Made by a program: the position numbers and the translations under genes. This document shows positions 1 through 7,723 of a DNA stretch of 20,576 nucleotides, one piece after another (within the stretch, counting starts at the first letter, position 1; every line of letters begins with the position of its first letter). The DNA is from a virus. The stretch covers positions 1 through 20,576 of the IMG/VR virus record IMGVR_UViG_3300027881_000108; one strand, 5' to 3'. The notes beneath the pieces are model-generated. The model saw nothing but the letters and a program-made list of their open reading frames with translations, searched no databases and was not told the origin of the DNA.

Positions 1-2592
1 GGCGGCACTTATCGCCGCCGCCTTGACAATGGAGATTGCTTCCGAAACGGACAACGCATCTGAACCTGATAAATACGGAGCAGAATACTGATCCGCGCCG
101 ATGTCCCACAGATCCCCGCCCCGCCAGTTGTCCATGACCGCAACAGATGAACTGTTGCAGTAAAGTCCTGAATCGCCGGACGTAATCCTGTCTGCGTGGG
201 TATCGTCAACAGAAAGGTCTAACGCCCCGTCGATATACACGTTGATCGTGATTGTTGCGCCAGTTCCCAACGCTTCAAGGCGAACCGTAGTCCCGGCAAC
301 AGCCGATATAGTTCCGATGGAAGTGCTACCCCCGTCCTTCACACGGTACAAACCCGTCCCGTAGATGGTGTAAAGCGTTCGGCTGGTATCCCCTGTATAC
401 ACCCGGACTCCCGGCCCACCATTGGCGACCAACACATCAAACTCGCTCCAATGGTTCGCATCGGGAGTGAAATCATTGTAATAAGCGACAGACGGATCAC
501 CGCCACCACCCCAATCGGAACAGCGAATCTGATTCGAGTAAAGTTCCGGCCCCTCCGTCGTCCCGCCTAAAAACGGAGTCCAGTCTCCGGAAACAGGATC
601 TTCGTTGGCACGGTTGAAATCGTCGGAGTAAACAGTCGGCCTCGCATCCCCATCAATATCGTCGGAGTAAAGACCGTTTGAGGGATCGGCGTATCCAACC
701 TTCCGCAACGCCGAACCGGAGGTGAGGTGCAAGTTCTCTGAACCACCCGTCACATTCACGAAGTTCGCGGTCGAATAAGCGACGGATGCGGTGGAACCGG
801 AATAGCCTGTCGCGGAAGAATGGGCGCACGTTGTACGGGTGATCGTGCCATCATATTCGGTGGTGCAATTCCCGACATAGGAATTGTAAAGATTAAAAGT
901 CGCACCGCCCGTGTTCCCGTTTCGATAGCCATAAGTTCCATTACTGACGGAGGTACAGTTATAGACTTTCATCACTACGCCATCAGCAGATGCCGCAGAT
1001 GAAACATATATCCCGGCGTAGCCCCACCCATAAAAGAGTGAGTTCGTAACAGTAAAAGCACTACCTGAAACGGGATATAAGCCTCGCCCATTAGACGCGG
1101 TGGCGACGGTAGCGCGAGAAATTATCTTGTCGAATCTAATATCTGTGGTGGAACCCACACCATCAATTTCGATTCTCGCAAGCGTTGTCGCTGTCACATA
1201 ATCCCAACTGAATTGGATGCCAATGACCCGGACATAATCTTCTTGGATATAAAGAAGCCTTTCGTCGGCAGAAGGTCTTGTTATTCGATAAATGTTATCG
1301 TTCCACTTCCCGCCGTGCGACGAATTCGCTTCGATTTGCATATACCCGGTTGCATCCGTTGTCCAACCAGATATAGTTACTGCCGTCGAATCTGCTGTTC
1401 CACTTCCCGCATCTTGATTTGAGGCGCAAATTACTTGGGAAACGTAGTCATCCCCCGTCGCCGTGGAGATGTCATCCTGCATCGCCGCTTCCCAGACGTT
1501 CAGAGAAACGTAAGCGTGAGAACCACCCGAAAGCGTGAACGATCTCCCGTTCCCCGAAGCCGCCGAATCAGGATCAACATATCGGGTAACGATCCTGTCG
1601 ATATCGACGGCAGTTGGCTCATCTGCCCCAACAGAGAACTTGTACCGCCTGAAATATCCGTGGATGTCGTAGGCCGAGTCAGTTGCAAAGTCGGGAGTCC
1701 CGGCATCCTCAAGAGCGGAGCCGGAAGCCAGATGGAAGTCCTCACTTCCTGCTGTTACGTTCACGAAGGTTGCGGTTGAATAGGCGGCTGTAGATGTAGA
1801 CTGTGTGCCGTCTTCCGAATAGCAGGTTGTAAGCGTCATTCCAGAATCATAATCTACGCTTCCAGTATTCCCTGCGTAGCAGTTCTTTAACGCCACCGTC
1901 CCTGCTGCGTATGCAAATCCCTGAAACCCTCCCTCTGCCACGCAGTTGTAAACATTCGCCGTCGAACAGTTGATCTTTATTGCCGCATTATTTACGGTGG
2001 CATAGGCTCCAACACCATAGCCCACGCAGTTAAATATATCGACCTGCGCATAGGTTGCATCATTTATATAGATTGCCGCTTCGTAGTAGGTAGCATTTCC
2101 CGAGGCCCAACAAATCAGTTTCTTTAATTCAATGAGTCCCGTTGCTCCCAAATTATTTATCCGAAACGCATCTTGCCCATTTGCCGACGAACTGGTTTTT
2201 CTTAGTTGTAAACCAATAAACTTCGCATAAGGTTCTCTCATATCGAGAACACCCCCACCACTCCCGGCGGCTTCCATGCGGTATATCCCCGAGTTCCACT
2301 TCCCTCCGTGGCTTGAGTTCGCCTCGACCTGAATATATCCCGTAGTATCACAAGTCCAACCGTTGATTTGTGCATTCGTATCTGCCGTCCCGCCCCCTGC
2401 ATCCAAATTAGACGAGCAGACCGCTTTCTCAATCGAATCGCTTCCCGTAGCCGTGGAGATGTCTGCTTGTCGAGCCGCTTCCCATGCGGTAAGCGAGTCA
2501 TACGCGCAGTTCCCGGTAGTTAAAATCTGCTGTGTACCGTTCCCTGCGGCGGCGGCATCAGGATCGACGTATCTGGTATTCAGGGTTGCCAT
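1..2592 (-). CDS. Putative tailspike/receptor-binding protein: duplicated beta-helix modules plus LamG-like domain (partial at left edge)
   Basis: From an ATG at 2592, directly after the TAG of the upstream gene, the minus strand stays open for 864 codons to base 1, so the C-terminus lies outside the window. I translated it by hand. Residues about 7-325 and 337-652 are two copies of one module: each begins RYVDPD.AA.GNG, then has WEAA.Q.DISTATG, a GTAD...GWT.D.TGY segment, EANSSHGGKWN, and ends with FVNVT.GSE..HL.SGSAL. The low-complexity, Asn/Thr/Ser/Gly-rich middles (YNC, LKNCY, VTNSLFYG) look like rungs of a right-handed parallel beta-helix. Residues about 655-828 (DDFNRAN..., then a run of beta strands with VYIDGALDLSV) resemble a LamG/concanavalin-like domain. 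WDIGADQY follows at 829-836. The position behind the distal tail genes suggests host glycan binding or cleavage; no catalytic residues are identified. A bacterial-type surface beta-helix protein is the alternative. Confidence 0.8.
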   Translation of the reverse strand, partial: MATLNTRYVDPDAAAAGNGTQQILTTGNCAYDSLTAWEAARQADISTATGSDSIEKAVCSSNLDAGGGTADTNAQINGWTCDTTGYIQVEANSSHGGKWNSGIYRMEAAGSGGGVLDMREPYAKFIGLQLRKTSSSANGQDAFRINNLGATGLIELKKLICWASGNATYYEAAIYINDATYAQVDIFNCVGYGVGAYATVNNAAIKINCSTANVYNCVAEGGFQGFAYAAGTVALKNCYAGNTGSVDYDSGMTLTTCYSEDGTQSTSTAAYSTATFVNVTAGSEDFHLASGSALEDAGTPDFATDSAYDIHGYFRRYKFSVGADEPTAVDIDRIVTRYVDPDSAASGNGRSFTLSGGSHAYVSLNVWEAAMQDDISTATGDDYVSQVICASNQDAGSGTADSTAVTISGWTTDATGYMQIEANSSHGGKWNDNIYRITRPSADERLLYIQEDYVRVIGIQFSWDYVTATTLARIEIDGVGSTTDIRFDKIISRATVATASNGRGLYPVSGSAFTVTNSLFYGWGYAGIYVSSAASADGVVMKVYNCTSVSNGTYGYRNGNTGGATFNLYNSYVGNCTTEYDGTITRTTCAHSSATGYSGSTASVAYSTANFVNVTGGSENLHLTSGSALRKVGYADPSNGLYSDDIDGDARPTVYSDDFNRANEDPVSGDWTPFLGGTTEGPELYSNQIRCSDWGGGGDPSVAYYNDFTPDANHWSEFDVLVANGGPGVRVYTGDTSRTLYTIYGTGLYRVKDGGSTSIGTISAVAGTTVRLEALGTGATITINVYIDGALDLSVDDTHADRITSGDSGLYCNSSSVAVMDNWRGGDLWDIGADQYSAPYLSGSDALSVSEAISIVKAAAISAA
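109..630 (-). other. LamG-like domain inserted before the terminal beta-helix motif
   Basis: Residues about 655-828 of the left-edge protein differ from the beta-helix repeats. They start with SDDFNRAN, have strand-rich segments such as SEFDVLVAN and VYIDGALDLSV, and end with MDNWRGGDL. This pattern is typical of laminin-G/concanavalin-like jelly rolls found in phage and bacterial surface proteins. The domain sits between DIDGDARP (end of module 2) and WDIGADQY, two motifs that normally lie close together in this kind of beta-helix protein. The family assignment is by eye. Confidence 0.55.
619..671. repeat. 14-base direct repeat at the LamG insertion junction
   Basis: The 14-mer atcgtcggagtaaa occurs at 619-632 and again at 658-671 on the plus strand. 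In the protein it encodes the two YSDD sequences, one before DIDGDARP and one at the first residues of the LamG-like domain. It marks one edge of the inserted domain. Confidence 0.75.
637..2574 (-). repeat. Two diverged ~330-residue beta-helix module copies
   Basis: Within the left-edge gene, the segment starting at 2574 (residue 7) is repeated from 1584 (residue 337). The first 100 residues of each copy align almost without gaps. RYVDPD, DISTATG and EANSSHGGKWN are shared exactly, and the DNA keeps matching blocks, for example around the DISTATG codons near 1460 and 2455. The central beta-helix parts have diverged more. Copy 2 ends at about 637, where a different domain interrupts it. Confidence 0.8.
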
Positions 2593-3405
2593 CTATTCTG
2601 TCTCTCTGTCCCTTATGAACGGCGCGATTTCTGCCGCCGTTGCTACGAGTTCCCTGCCCGCCGCGATGATCGTATCGGCATAGGCCGGATCGAGGTAGAC
2701 CTTCCTTCGGCAGATCGTATCTTGCGCCGCCCGTTGCACTTCGTCCCGAACCCTCTGGATCACAACATCCCTACCGATGTCGAAGGTAATGACCCCACCA
2801 GCATTGGATATGACCGCTGCGTCATGTTCTGTAACTGTGTCATCGAACATATCCTCAAAGTCGTCAAGGTTCATCCTCGGCGGGGGAGGGACAGCGTTGT
2901 AATCCGCTTCCATCCGATGTATCCCGGTTCCCTCGTCGTATGCGGTTTCGTTGAACACGATTAGCGAAACATCCCGGCTCCAAAAGTTCGGTGATTGAAG
3001 AATCGCGCTGATGGCGATGTCGAACCGGACAGCGTTCCCGCTCAGGCCGATGTTTACCGCACCCCATCTTTCAAGGTAGTTCTGCACCTTCGCAACGGTA
3101 AGATGCCCCTTGCCGGATGGGTTCGGGTTCGTCGCGGAGAGATCGAGCCGCCATCCGTCGAGGACAACGTCTCTGGCGACCACCGCGTAGTCCACGGTAC
3201 GATCCCACGATTGCATATAACTTTCGACCTGAACTTTTGTCCTGTCGGCAATCTGCAAGATGAGAAACGGCGGTTGCGGAGGGGATACGTGAGGTTTGCT
3301 GTCCTCGTACACCTCGACGATGTACCCCTTCTTGTACGATCCCCTGTATTCCTTGTCGGGGTCAGCGTGGGTATTGTCCTTGTCGTACACCAATAGTTTC
3401 GCCAT
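2593..3405 (-). CDS. Phage tail-region protein of unknown function
   Basis: A 270-residue protein starting with ATG at 3405, one base after the stop of the upstream gene. A GAGGA Shine-Dalgarno sits about 8 bases before the start, inside the end of that gene. The N-terminus (MAKLLVYDKDNTHADPDKEY, then a RGSYKKGYIVEV segment) resembles short domains found in uncharacterised phage proteins near tail genes. A proline run (PPPP, about residue 174) is followed by an acidic stretch (DDFEDMFDD), and the C-terminal third is helical and charged. No signal peptide, membrane segment or catalytic motif is visible. Its place between the distal tail protein and the tailspike-like protein suggests a structural or assembly role at the tail tip, but this rests on position only. 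Confidence 0.75.
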   Translation of the reverse strand: MAKLLVYDKDNTHADPDKEYRGSYKKGYIVEVYEDSKPHVSPPQPPFLILQIADRTKVQVESYMQSWDRTVDYAVVARDVVLDGWRLDLSATNPNPSGKGHLTVAKVQNYLERWGAVNIGLSGNAVRFDIAISAILQSPNFWSRDVSLIVFNETAYDEGTGIHRMEADYNAVPPPPRMNLDDFEDMFDDTVTEHDAAVISNAGGVITFDIGRDVVIQRVRDEVQRAAQDTICRRKVYLDPAYADTIIAAGRELVATAAEIAPFIRDRETE

Positions 3406-3406
3406 T

Positions 3407-4174
3407 TCACAATTCCTCGTTGAACGTCATCTTCGTTGACCACAAGGGAGAATTGGATGGATGAAGTTTTACCTTCCTGGCACTGAATGATGCGTACTTC
3501 ACATAATAAAACCAAGCGTAGGCCATATTCGTTCTATCAATGTCAATGAACAGTGGAGTATGCGTCCCGACTGCCTCTGCGATTGTCTTGAATTGGGCCA
3601 TCTGCGTGTTCGATATCAGGTCGAAGCTTACCTTGACCTGATGATAGATGCTTCGTTCGTCAGAGTAAGTTTGCCCACCTATGGCCCTCCTGGTATCCGA
3701 TAAATCAATGGGGACTATGTCAAGTCCCTCATGCGTTATCTTCTTTGTCGTTTCGTAGTACGGCCCGATGAAGATGCGTCCCACGTCCCGCGTTTCTCCC
3801 GATGCGGATTTCGTGAACGTGAATCTCCACCACCGATACGATTGTGCCGAGCCGAAGTAGTACGCAAGGTCGTCTGCATTCCAAGTGATCGCCTGATCGA
3901 CAGACGGCCCGCCCCATGAGTCCGTTGCGTTCGCCTGAATCTTGATGAGCGTATCGCTTCCGGTCAGATCATGGTTTATCGCGGCGAACGCCTGTACGTT
4001 CTGCGCCGATCCGAAATCGAACTTGACCCACTCCAGCGCGGTCGATGTTCCGGTGCGCCATACCTTCGTCCGAAGGTCATGCTGTACGTTGTCATCGGGA
4101 AGGTCGGTTCCTTCGGATGAGGACGTGATAACAGTCGCACCCGCATCGACAAGGTTGTCATAGAGTAATCGCAT
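3407..4174 (-). CDS. Distal tail protein with discoidin-like (galactose-binding fold) domain
   Basis: A 255-residue protein whose ATG overlaps the tape measure stop by one base (TAATG at 4174), so it is probably translationally coupled. Residues about 25-140 have the pattern of an F5/8-type (discoidin) jelly roll: an early Trp in VWRTG, then WVKFDFGSAQNVQAFAAINH, a DTLIKIQAN strand, YRWWRFTF and a closing VGRIFIGPYYE. Residues about 150-255 form a second domain containing FDLISNTQMAQFKTI and a Tyr/Phe-rich stretch. Lying directly behind the tape measure, it occupies the slot where siphoviruses encode the distal tail (Dit) or first tail-tip protein. I infer a structural tail-tip role, possibly with carbohydrate binding; no experimentally defined family is recognised with certainty. 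Confidence 0.75.
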   Translation of the reverse strand: MRLLYDNLVDAGATVITSSSEGTDLPDDNVQHDLRTKVWRTGTSTALEWVKFDFGSAQNVQAFAAINHDLTGSDTLIKIQANATDSWGGPSVDQAITWNADDLAYYFGSAQSYRWWRFTFTKSASGETRDVGRIFIGPYYETTKKITHEGLDIVPIDLSDTRRAIGGQTYSDERSIYHQVKVSFDLISNTQMAQFKTIAEAVGTHTPLFIDIDRTNMAYAWFYYVKYASFSARKVKLHPSNSPLWSTKMTFNEEL

Positions 4175-6906
4175 TACGCCGGCCTCAACTGAATTATCCC
4201 TGTCCTCTGGCTGTCATGGAACCATTCCGCAAGAACCCGTCCGTCGATGATAAGCTGGGTCACATTACCCCCCCCTTTACCCATCTTGCTTTCGGGGATG
4301 ATCCACTCATCCTCCCCGCCTTCCCCGGCCCGAATGATTCTCCCCCCTGGAGTCGCAGACACCCTACCTCCTTCGGCATATCCAGGAATCTTTGAAAGTG
4401 ACAGGGCCGTCCCATACGCGGCAATCATCCCGGCTATTGCAGGAGCGGAGTTCGCCCCGAAGGTGGCAAGGGATACGGCTGCGGCGGCGGGCGCCCATGC
4501 GGCGGCGACGGCGGCTCCTGCGGTGACCTGTGCGGCGGTTTCGGCCGCCGCCAGCGTACTCGATATGACAGAAGCGATAACCCGCTGGACTAACCAGTTC
4601 ACGATCATCTCAAGGATGGTTTCCCCGAAGGATTTGAACGCCTCTTTGAGCGTTGTTACCCCTCTGATTGTTTCAGATATCGCAGTACTCAATCCTTGGG
4701 AGATCGTCTGTGCGGCTTCTGCTGTATAAGACATGATTGTCCTGTTTGCCGTAAACCACAGTTCCATGTAGACACCAAGATAGTCCTTTGCCCCGGCGAT
4801 AATTGCGTTCCCTTCATCCGGCAGTGCGTCCTTGAGAGCCGCGAGATACGTTTTGAGAATGCCCGTTTTATATTCGTTGTATTCATTTGTCCTTTCTTCC
4901 AATGTCCCATAGTGGTCGTCGTAGGTCTTACTTTCCTGGTCAAGAGCCTTTATCCGTGCGGTCTGAATCCACTTGTTCTCTTTAACTTGGTAATCATTGT
5001 ATTCATTGAGTCGTTGCGTTATCGTTCCGTAGAAGTCATCGTAGGTTTCACTAAGCTTCGATAGCATTTTTATTTGTCGTTTTTGTGCGGCGGTGTATCC
5101 TACCTCTTTCTCATCGCCAGCCCCACCGGCTCCTGGTTCTGTTTTGAGTAATAGATCGGCAAACATCTTGTCCCGTTCAGCTTCCAAGGACTGCATCGTT
5201 TCAGAGGTTCCGGCCCTGGTCAGAATACCAAGTCCGAAGAGGTACGCCATTGCGTTCTCCTCGCCCCGCTTCTGCCACTCTGCCGGGTCGCCAACCAAGC
5301 CCAAGCCGAGGTCGCCCATTGCGGCCCCCTTGTCACCCAACCCCTCCAAGGTTCTCCCGAATCTCTCAACCAAGCCATTCAATTCCCGAAAAATGAGAAC
5401 CCAGCCCTCAAATATCGCACCGAGAACCTTGGCGACAGTCTTTACCGCCTCCCAAGCAATCTGTATGGCGGTGACCAATCCCTCCTGCTCTATGAGATAG
5501 TCATTGATGTTTGTTACAAAACCAACAATATCCTTGTAGGCCGGGGCCATCGCTCCCCGGAGGATTTTGTATGTCATCGTACTCAGCGTTGCCGCCTGTG
5601 CTGAAAGCGTCTTCTCAATTTCCTTGCTTCCCTCTACATATCCGGGCAAGATCCTGATGATGTTCTCAAGCAGGACTCCCTGCTCACGCCATAACGGGAT
5701 CATCACTTTCGTGTTTACACCCATCGCCGCAAGCTTCTTGACGATCATTGCCCCCTGGACGTTCGCACCCTCCATCAACGCCCGAACCTCTTGCATGGCC
5801 TGTCGTTGGAAGTCCTGCCCTCGGGTCATCAGCTTGACGATGTTTGCAAACACCACGAACTGGTCTTGTGTCTTCTGCGTGGAAAGATCCACCGCACCCC
5901 CGTAGGTGGCCCACGCATCTATCAACACCGTGAGTTCTTGGGCGGTCCCAACGAAAGCCCGATCCATCTCCTGTATCTTCTCAACAACCCCACCGGCAAT
6001 CCTGTTCATCCTTTCAAAAGGCACGGAGGGATCGTTTGTGGCAAAGGCTGATGCAAGCGATATTTGTGCCTGCCTCAAATCCTCAATGCTTTTAATGCCC
6101 TTTACGAACGCACCAACGGTTGCCTCGTATAAACCACGGATCGCCATCATTGCGACCCGGAAGACAATCGCCCCCTTGACCATCTCCATCCAGCCGAGCT
6201 TTATCTTTCCGACGTTCGCCATCTGCCGACCGGCCTGTTGGTCATCTAACACTTTCAGCTTTGCGTTCAATGCAGTTTGTGCGTTTAGTATTACCCGATT
6301 TTTTCCTAAGTTGGCGGCCTTGATATTTTCAAACGCCCTAACAGCATCTGCCCTCATATTGTTATAGTGGGCTGCTGACTTTATCCCAAGAATTGCATAA
6401 TTCCTCTCCATCTCAGTCGTTGCCATTCTTGCCTGTGCAACTTCTTGTCTCCTGATCGCACCCAGCTTCGCATCCCTGGCGATTGCGGCGGCGACTTCGT
6501 TTGCCGACCCCTGCCCCGCTGCGGTGGCGATTGCGGCATAGGCACTATACGCATCCGTCTTCATCTGGGCATACATGGCTTGCGATGTGATACCCAACTT
6601 CTGGTAAGTCGATTCCTGCCACAAGTATTGCTGTCGGTTGAGTTTATCTAATTCAGCATTATGGATCTGATGCGCCCGAAGTTTTGCATTAAGGGAAACC
6701 CCTGCGTGTTTTACAATGGCATCATAGGTGTTTTGCGAACTTTTTCGCATAATCGAAAACATTTCATCGGAAGTGCCGCCTAACCTCTTCCAGTTTGTTT
6801 CAAGATGAGTGGAGGCTTTGCTTGCGGATGCCTGTAATTCAGCCAGCTTGCTCTTGAACCGCCTGGGATCAAGGTCGAGTTCAATAAAAATCGTTCCAGC
6901 GCTCAT
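4174..6906 (-). CDS. Tail tape measure protein
   Basis: At 910 residues this is the longest complete gene here. Its ATG overlaps the stop of the gp10-like gene by four bases (ATGA). Tape measure proteins span the tail tube lumen and fix tail length; at about 0.15 nm per residue this predicts a tail near 137 nm. The N-terminal 225 residues are helical and contain three related units of about 60 residues. A membrane-like patch follows at about 238-275 (MVKGAIVFRVAMMAIRGLYE), then a central helical region. Two copies of a 21-residue unit lie at 619-639 and 659-679. An Ala-rich hydrophobic stretch (about 765-840) precedes a C-terminal AEGG...PGGRIIRAGEGGEDEWIIPESKM segment, which is common in tape measures of this type. 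The position after the chaperones and before the distal tail gene agrees. Confidence 0.95.
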   Translation of the reverse strand: MSAGTIFIELDLDPRRFKSKLAELQASASKASTHLETNWKRLGGTSDEMFSIMRKSSQNTYDAIVKHAGVSLNAKLRAHQIHNAELDKLNRQQYLWQESTYQKLGITSQAMYAQMKTDAYSAYAAIATAAGQGSANEVAAAIARDAKLGAIRRQEVAQARMATTEMERNYAILGIKSAAHYNNMRADAVRAFENIKAANLGKNRVILNAQTALNAKLKVLDDQQAGRQMANVGKIKLGWMEMVKGAIVFRVAMMAIRGLYEATVGAFVKGIKSIEDLRQAQISLASAFATNDPSVPFERMNRIAGGVVEKIQEMDRAFVGTAQELTVLIDAWATYGGAVDLSTQKTQDQFVVFANIVKLMTRGQDFQRQAMQEVRALMEGANVQGAMIVKKLAAMGVNTKVMIPLWREQGVLLENIIRILPGYVEGSKEIEKTLSAQAATLSTMTYKILRGAMAPAYKDIVGFVTNINDYLIEQEGLVTAIQIAWEAVKTVAKVLGAIFEGWVLIFRELNGLVERFGRTLEGLGDKGAAMGDLGLGLVGDPAEWQKRGEENAMAYLFGLGILTRAGTSETMQSLEAERDKMFADLLLKTEPGAGGAGDEKEVGYTAAQKRQIKMLSKLSETYDDFYGTITQRLNEYNDYQVKENKWIQTARIKALDQESKTYDDHYGTLEERTNEYNEYKTGILKTYLAALKDALPDEGNAIIAGAKDYLGVYMELWFTANRTIMSYTAEAAQTISQGLSTAISETIRGVTTLKEAFKSFGETILEMIVNWLVQRVIASVISSTLAAAETAAQVTAGAAVAAAWAPAAAAVSLATFGANSAPAIAGMIAAYGTALSLSKIPGYAEGGRVSATPGGRIIRAGEGGEDEWIIPESKMGKGGGNVTQLIIDGRVLAEWFHDSQRTGIIQLRPA
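4870..5052 (-). repeat. Tandem 21-residue repeat, period 40 residues, in tape measure
   Basis: Residues 619-639 and 659-679 both read S(E/K)TYDD(F/H)YGT, then N EYN(D/E)Y, exactly 40 residues apart. The DNA copies are at 4990-5052 and 4870-4932. The units are acidic and Tyr-rich, with predicted amphipathic helices between them. Confidence 0.7.
6241..6795 (-). repeat. Three ~60-residue repeats in the tape measure N-terminus
   Basis: Residues about 38-93, 100-155 and 169-222 share the scheme LG.(T/K)S..M/H...M.......(Y/F)..I, followed by a helical A/N/K-rich tail. The anchoring LG pairs lie at residues 42, 104 and 173, so the period is 62-69 residues. The copies have diverged strongly at the DNA level, which points to an old duplication. 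Confidence 0.6.
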
Positions 6907-7388
6907 TTGAAAGCTCCCGGAGATTGCTTCATGACTTTCTCAACGCCTTTCTTCGCCTTGCCTTTCATCGTATTGAATGTGGGTCGCATGAAAGGTTGTG
7001 CTTTCATTTTCACGGTTCCGTATTCAACAAAATGTGCGTAAGGAGCTTTGAAGTGTCCCGCATAGACCCGGATGTTGTCCGGCCGTGATCCCTTCAATAC
7101 CTTGCGGATGGAAGCTTGTAATGTACCGGGTATTCTCCCGGTCCAATGCTTTACCGTGAAAGCCACTTCTTTTCTTTTCTTAACCGGAATGGTTACGCCA
7201 CGACTCCGCTTCGGGGTGAACCTCAGATGTCTTATTGAGACACCCCCGGGTTCCCGTGTGATGGTTCCGACAGGACAATTCCCCTTCGCCACGACAACTA
7301 CGTCATCCATGAACGCACTTCCCCCTTGCCTCGCAACCTCCTGAACCTTTCCGAATATCTCCATCGCCCTCCAATTAGCGACCCTCAT
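6903..7388 (-). CDS. HK97 gp10-like head-tail joining/tail component
   Basis: A 161-residue protein counted from ATG at 7388, which overlaps the upstream stop as ATGA and has an AGGAG site 9 bases before it. A longer frame to 7436 exists but would overlap the upstream gene by about 50 bases. The C-terminal half carries the signature of the HK97 gp10 family: HFVEYGTVKMKAQPFMRPTF (residues about 119-138), that is, (F)xEYGT followed by PFMRP. The basic N-terminal half is more variable and has KRKEVAFTVKHWTG in the middle. Family members act at the head-tail or tail terminator interface. They are usually encoded between the head closure and tail completion genes; here the gene lies between the chaperones and the tape measure. 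Confidence 0.85.
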   Translation of the reverse strand: MRVANWRAMEIFGKVQEVARQGGSAFMDDVVVVAKGNCPVGTITREPGGVSIRHLRFTPKRSRGVTIPVKKRKEVAFTVKHWTGRIPGTLQASIRKVLKGSRPDNIRVYAGHFKAPYAHFVEYGTVKMKAQPFMRPTFNTMKGKAKKGVEKVMKQSPGAFK

Positions 7389-7723
7389 TTCGACGGACTC
7401 CTGTCCTGCTTCTCGTTTATTCTTTCTATCGTCCAACGGGAGAGATCCAGCACCTTCAAGAACACTTTAGGTCCGTTCTGGACATGAAGCCGATCTATTG
7501 CTTCCCAGACAGCAAGGTGGTTGATGTCCACCGGCCCAGATGGTCCCATGATGAATTGATTCTGCACCAGACCAAAGATCAGAAACGCATCTTCGTTGCT
7601 TTCATGCATAGCGGGGCGACAGTCACCGCAGGGAGGTTCTTGCGATGGCTCCCTCATGGCGTATATATCTTTACAGGTCACACATTTCGCCAGGTTCTCC
7701 GCCCTCCACTGTGCGACCTCCAT
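7385..7723 (-). CDS. Tail assembly chaperone, downstream frame (gpT-like) with zinc-ribbon motif
   Basis: A 112-residue frame whose ATG shares one base with the stop of the upstream chaperone frame (TGATG at 7725-7721). It can also be entered by a -1 shift at the slippery heptamer just before. Residues 14, 17, 32 and 35 are cysteines in a CX2C-X14-CX2C arrangement, which suggests a zinc ribbon. The C-terminal half (NEDAFLIFGLVQNQF...GPVDINHLAVWEAIDRL) resembles short proteins found in many phages between the tail chaperone and the tape measure (DUF1799-like). In lambda, the equivalent T domain is made only as a G-T fusion and recruits tail tube protein to the tape measure. Here both fused and independent synthesis look possible. 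Confidence 0.75.
   Translation of the reverse strand: MEVAQWRAENLAKCVTCKDIYAMREPSQEPPCGDCRPAMHESNEDAFLIFGLVQNQFIMGPSGPVDINHLAVWEAIDRLHVQNGPKVFLKVLDLSRWTIERINEKQDRSPSK

Noticed and set aside
2238-2501. Small minus-strand open frames in 1-2592 (also 1500-1745, 756-941, 9-209)
   Set aside because: All lie in the same alternative frame and are shadows of the large open frame that starts at 2592.
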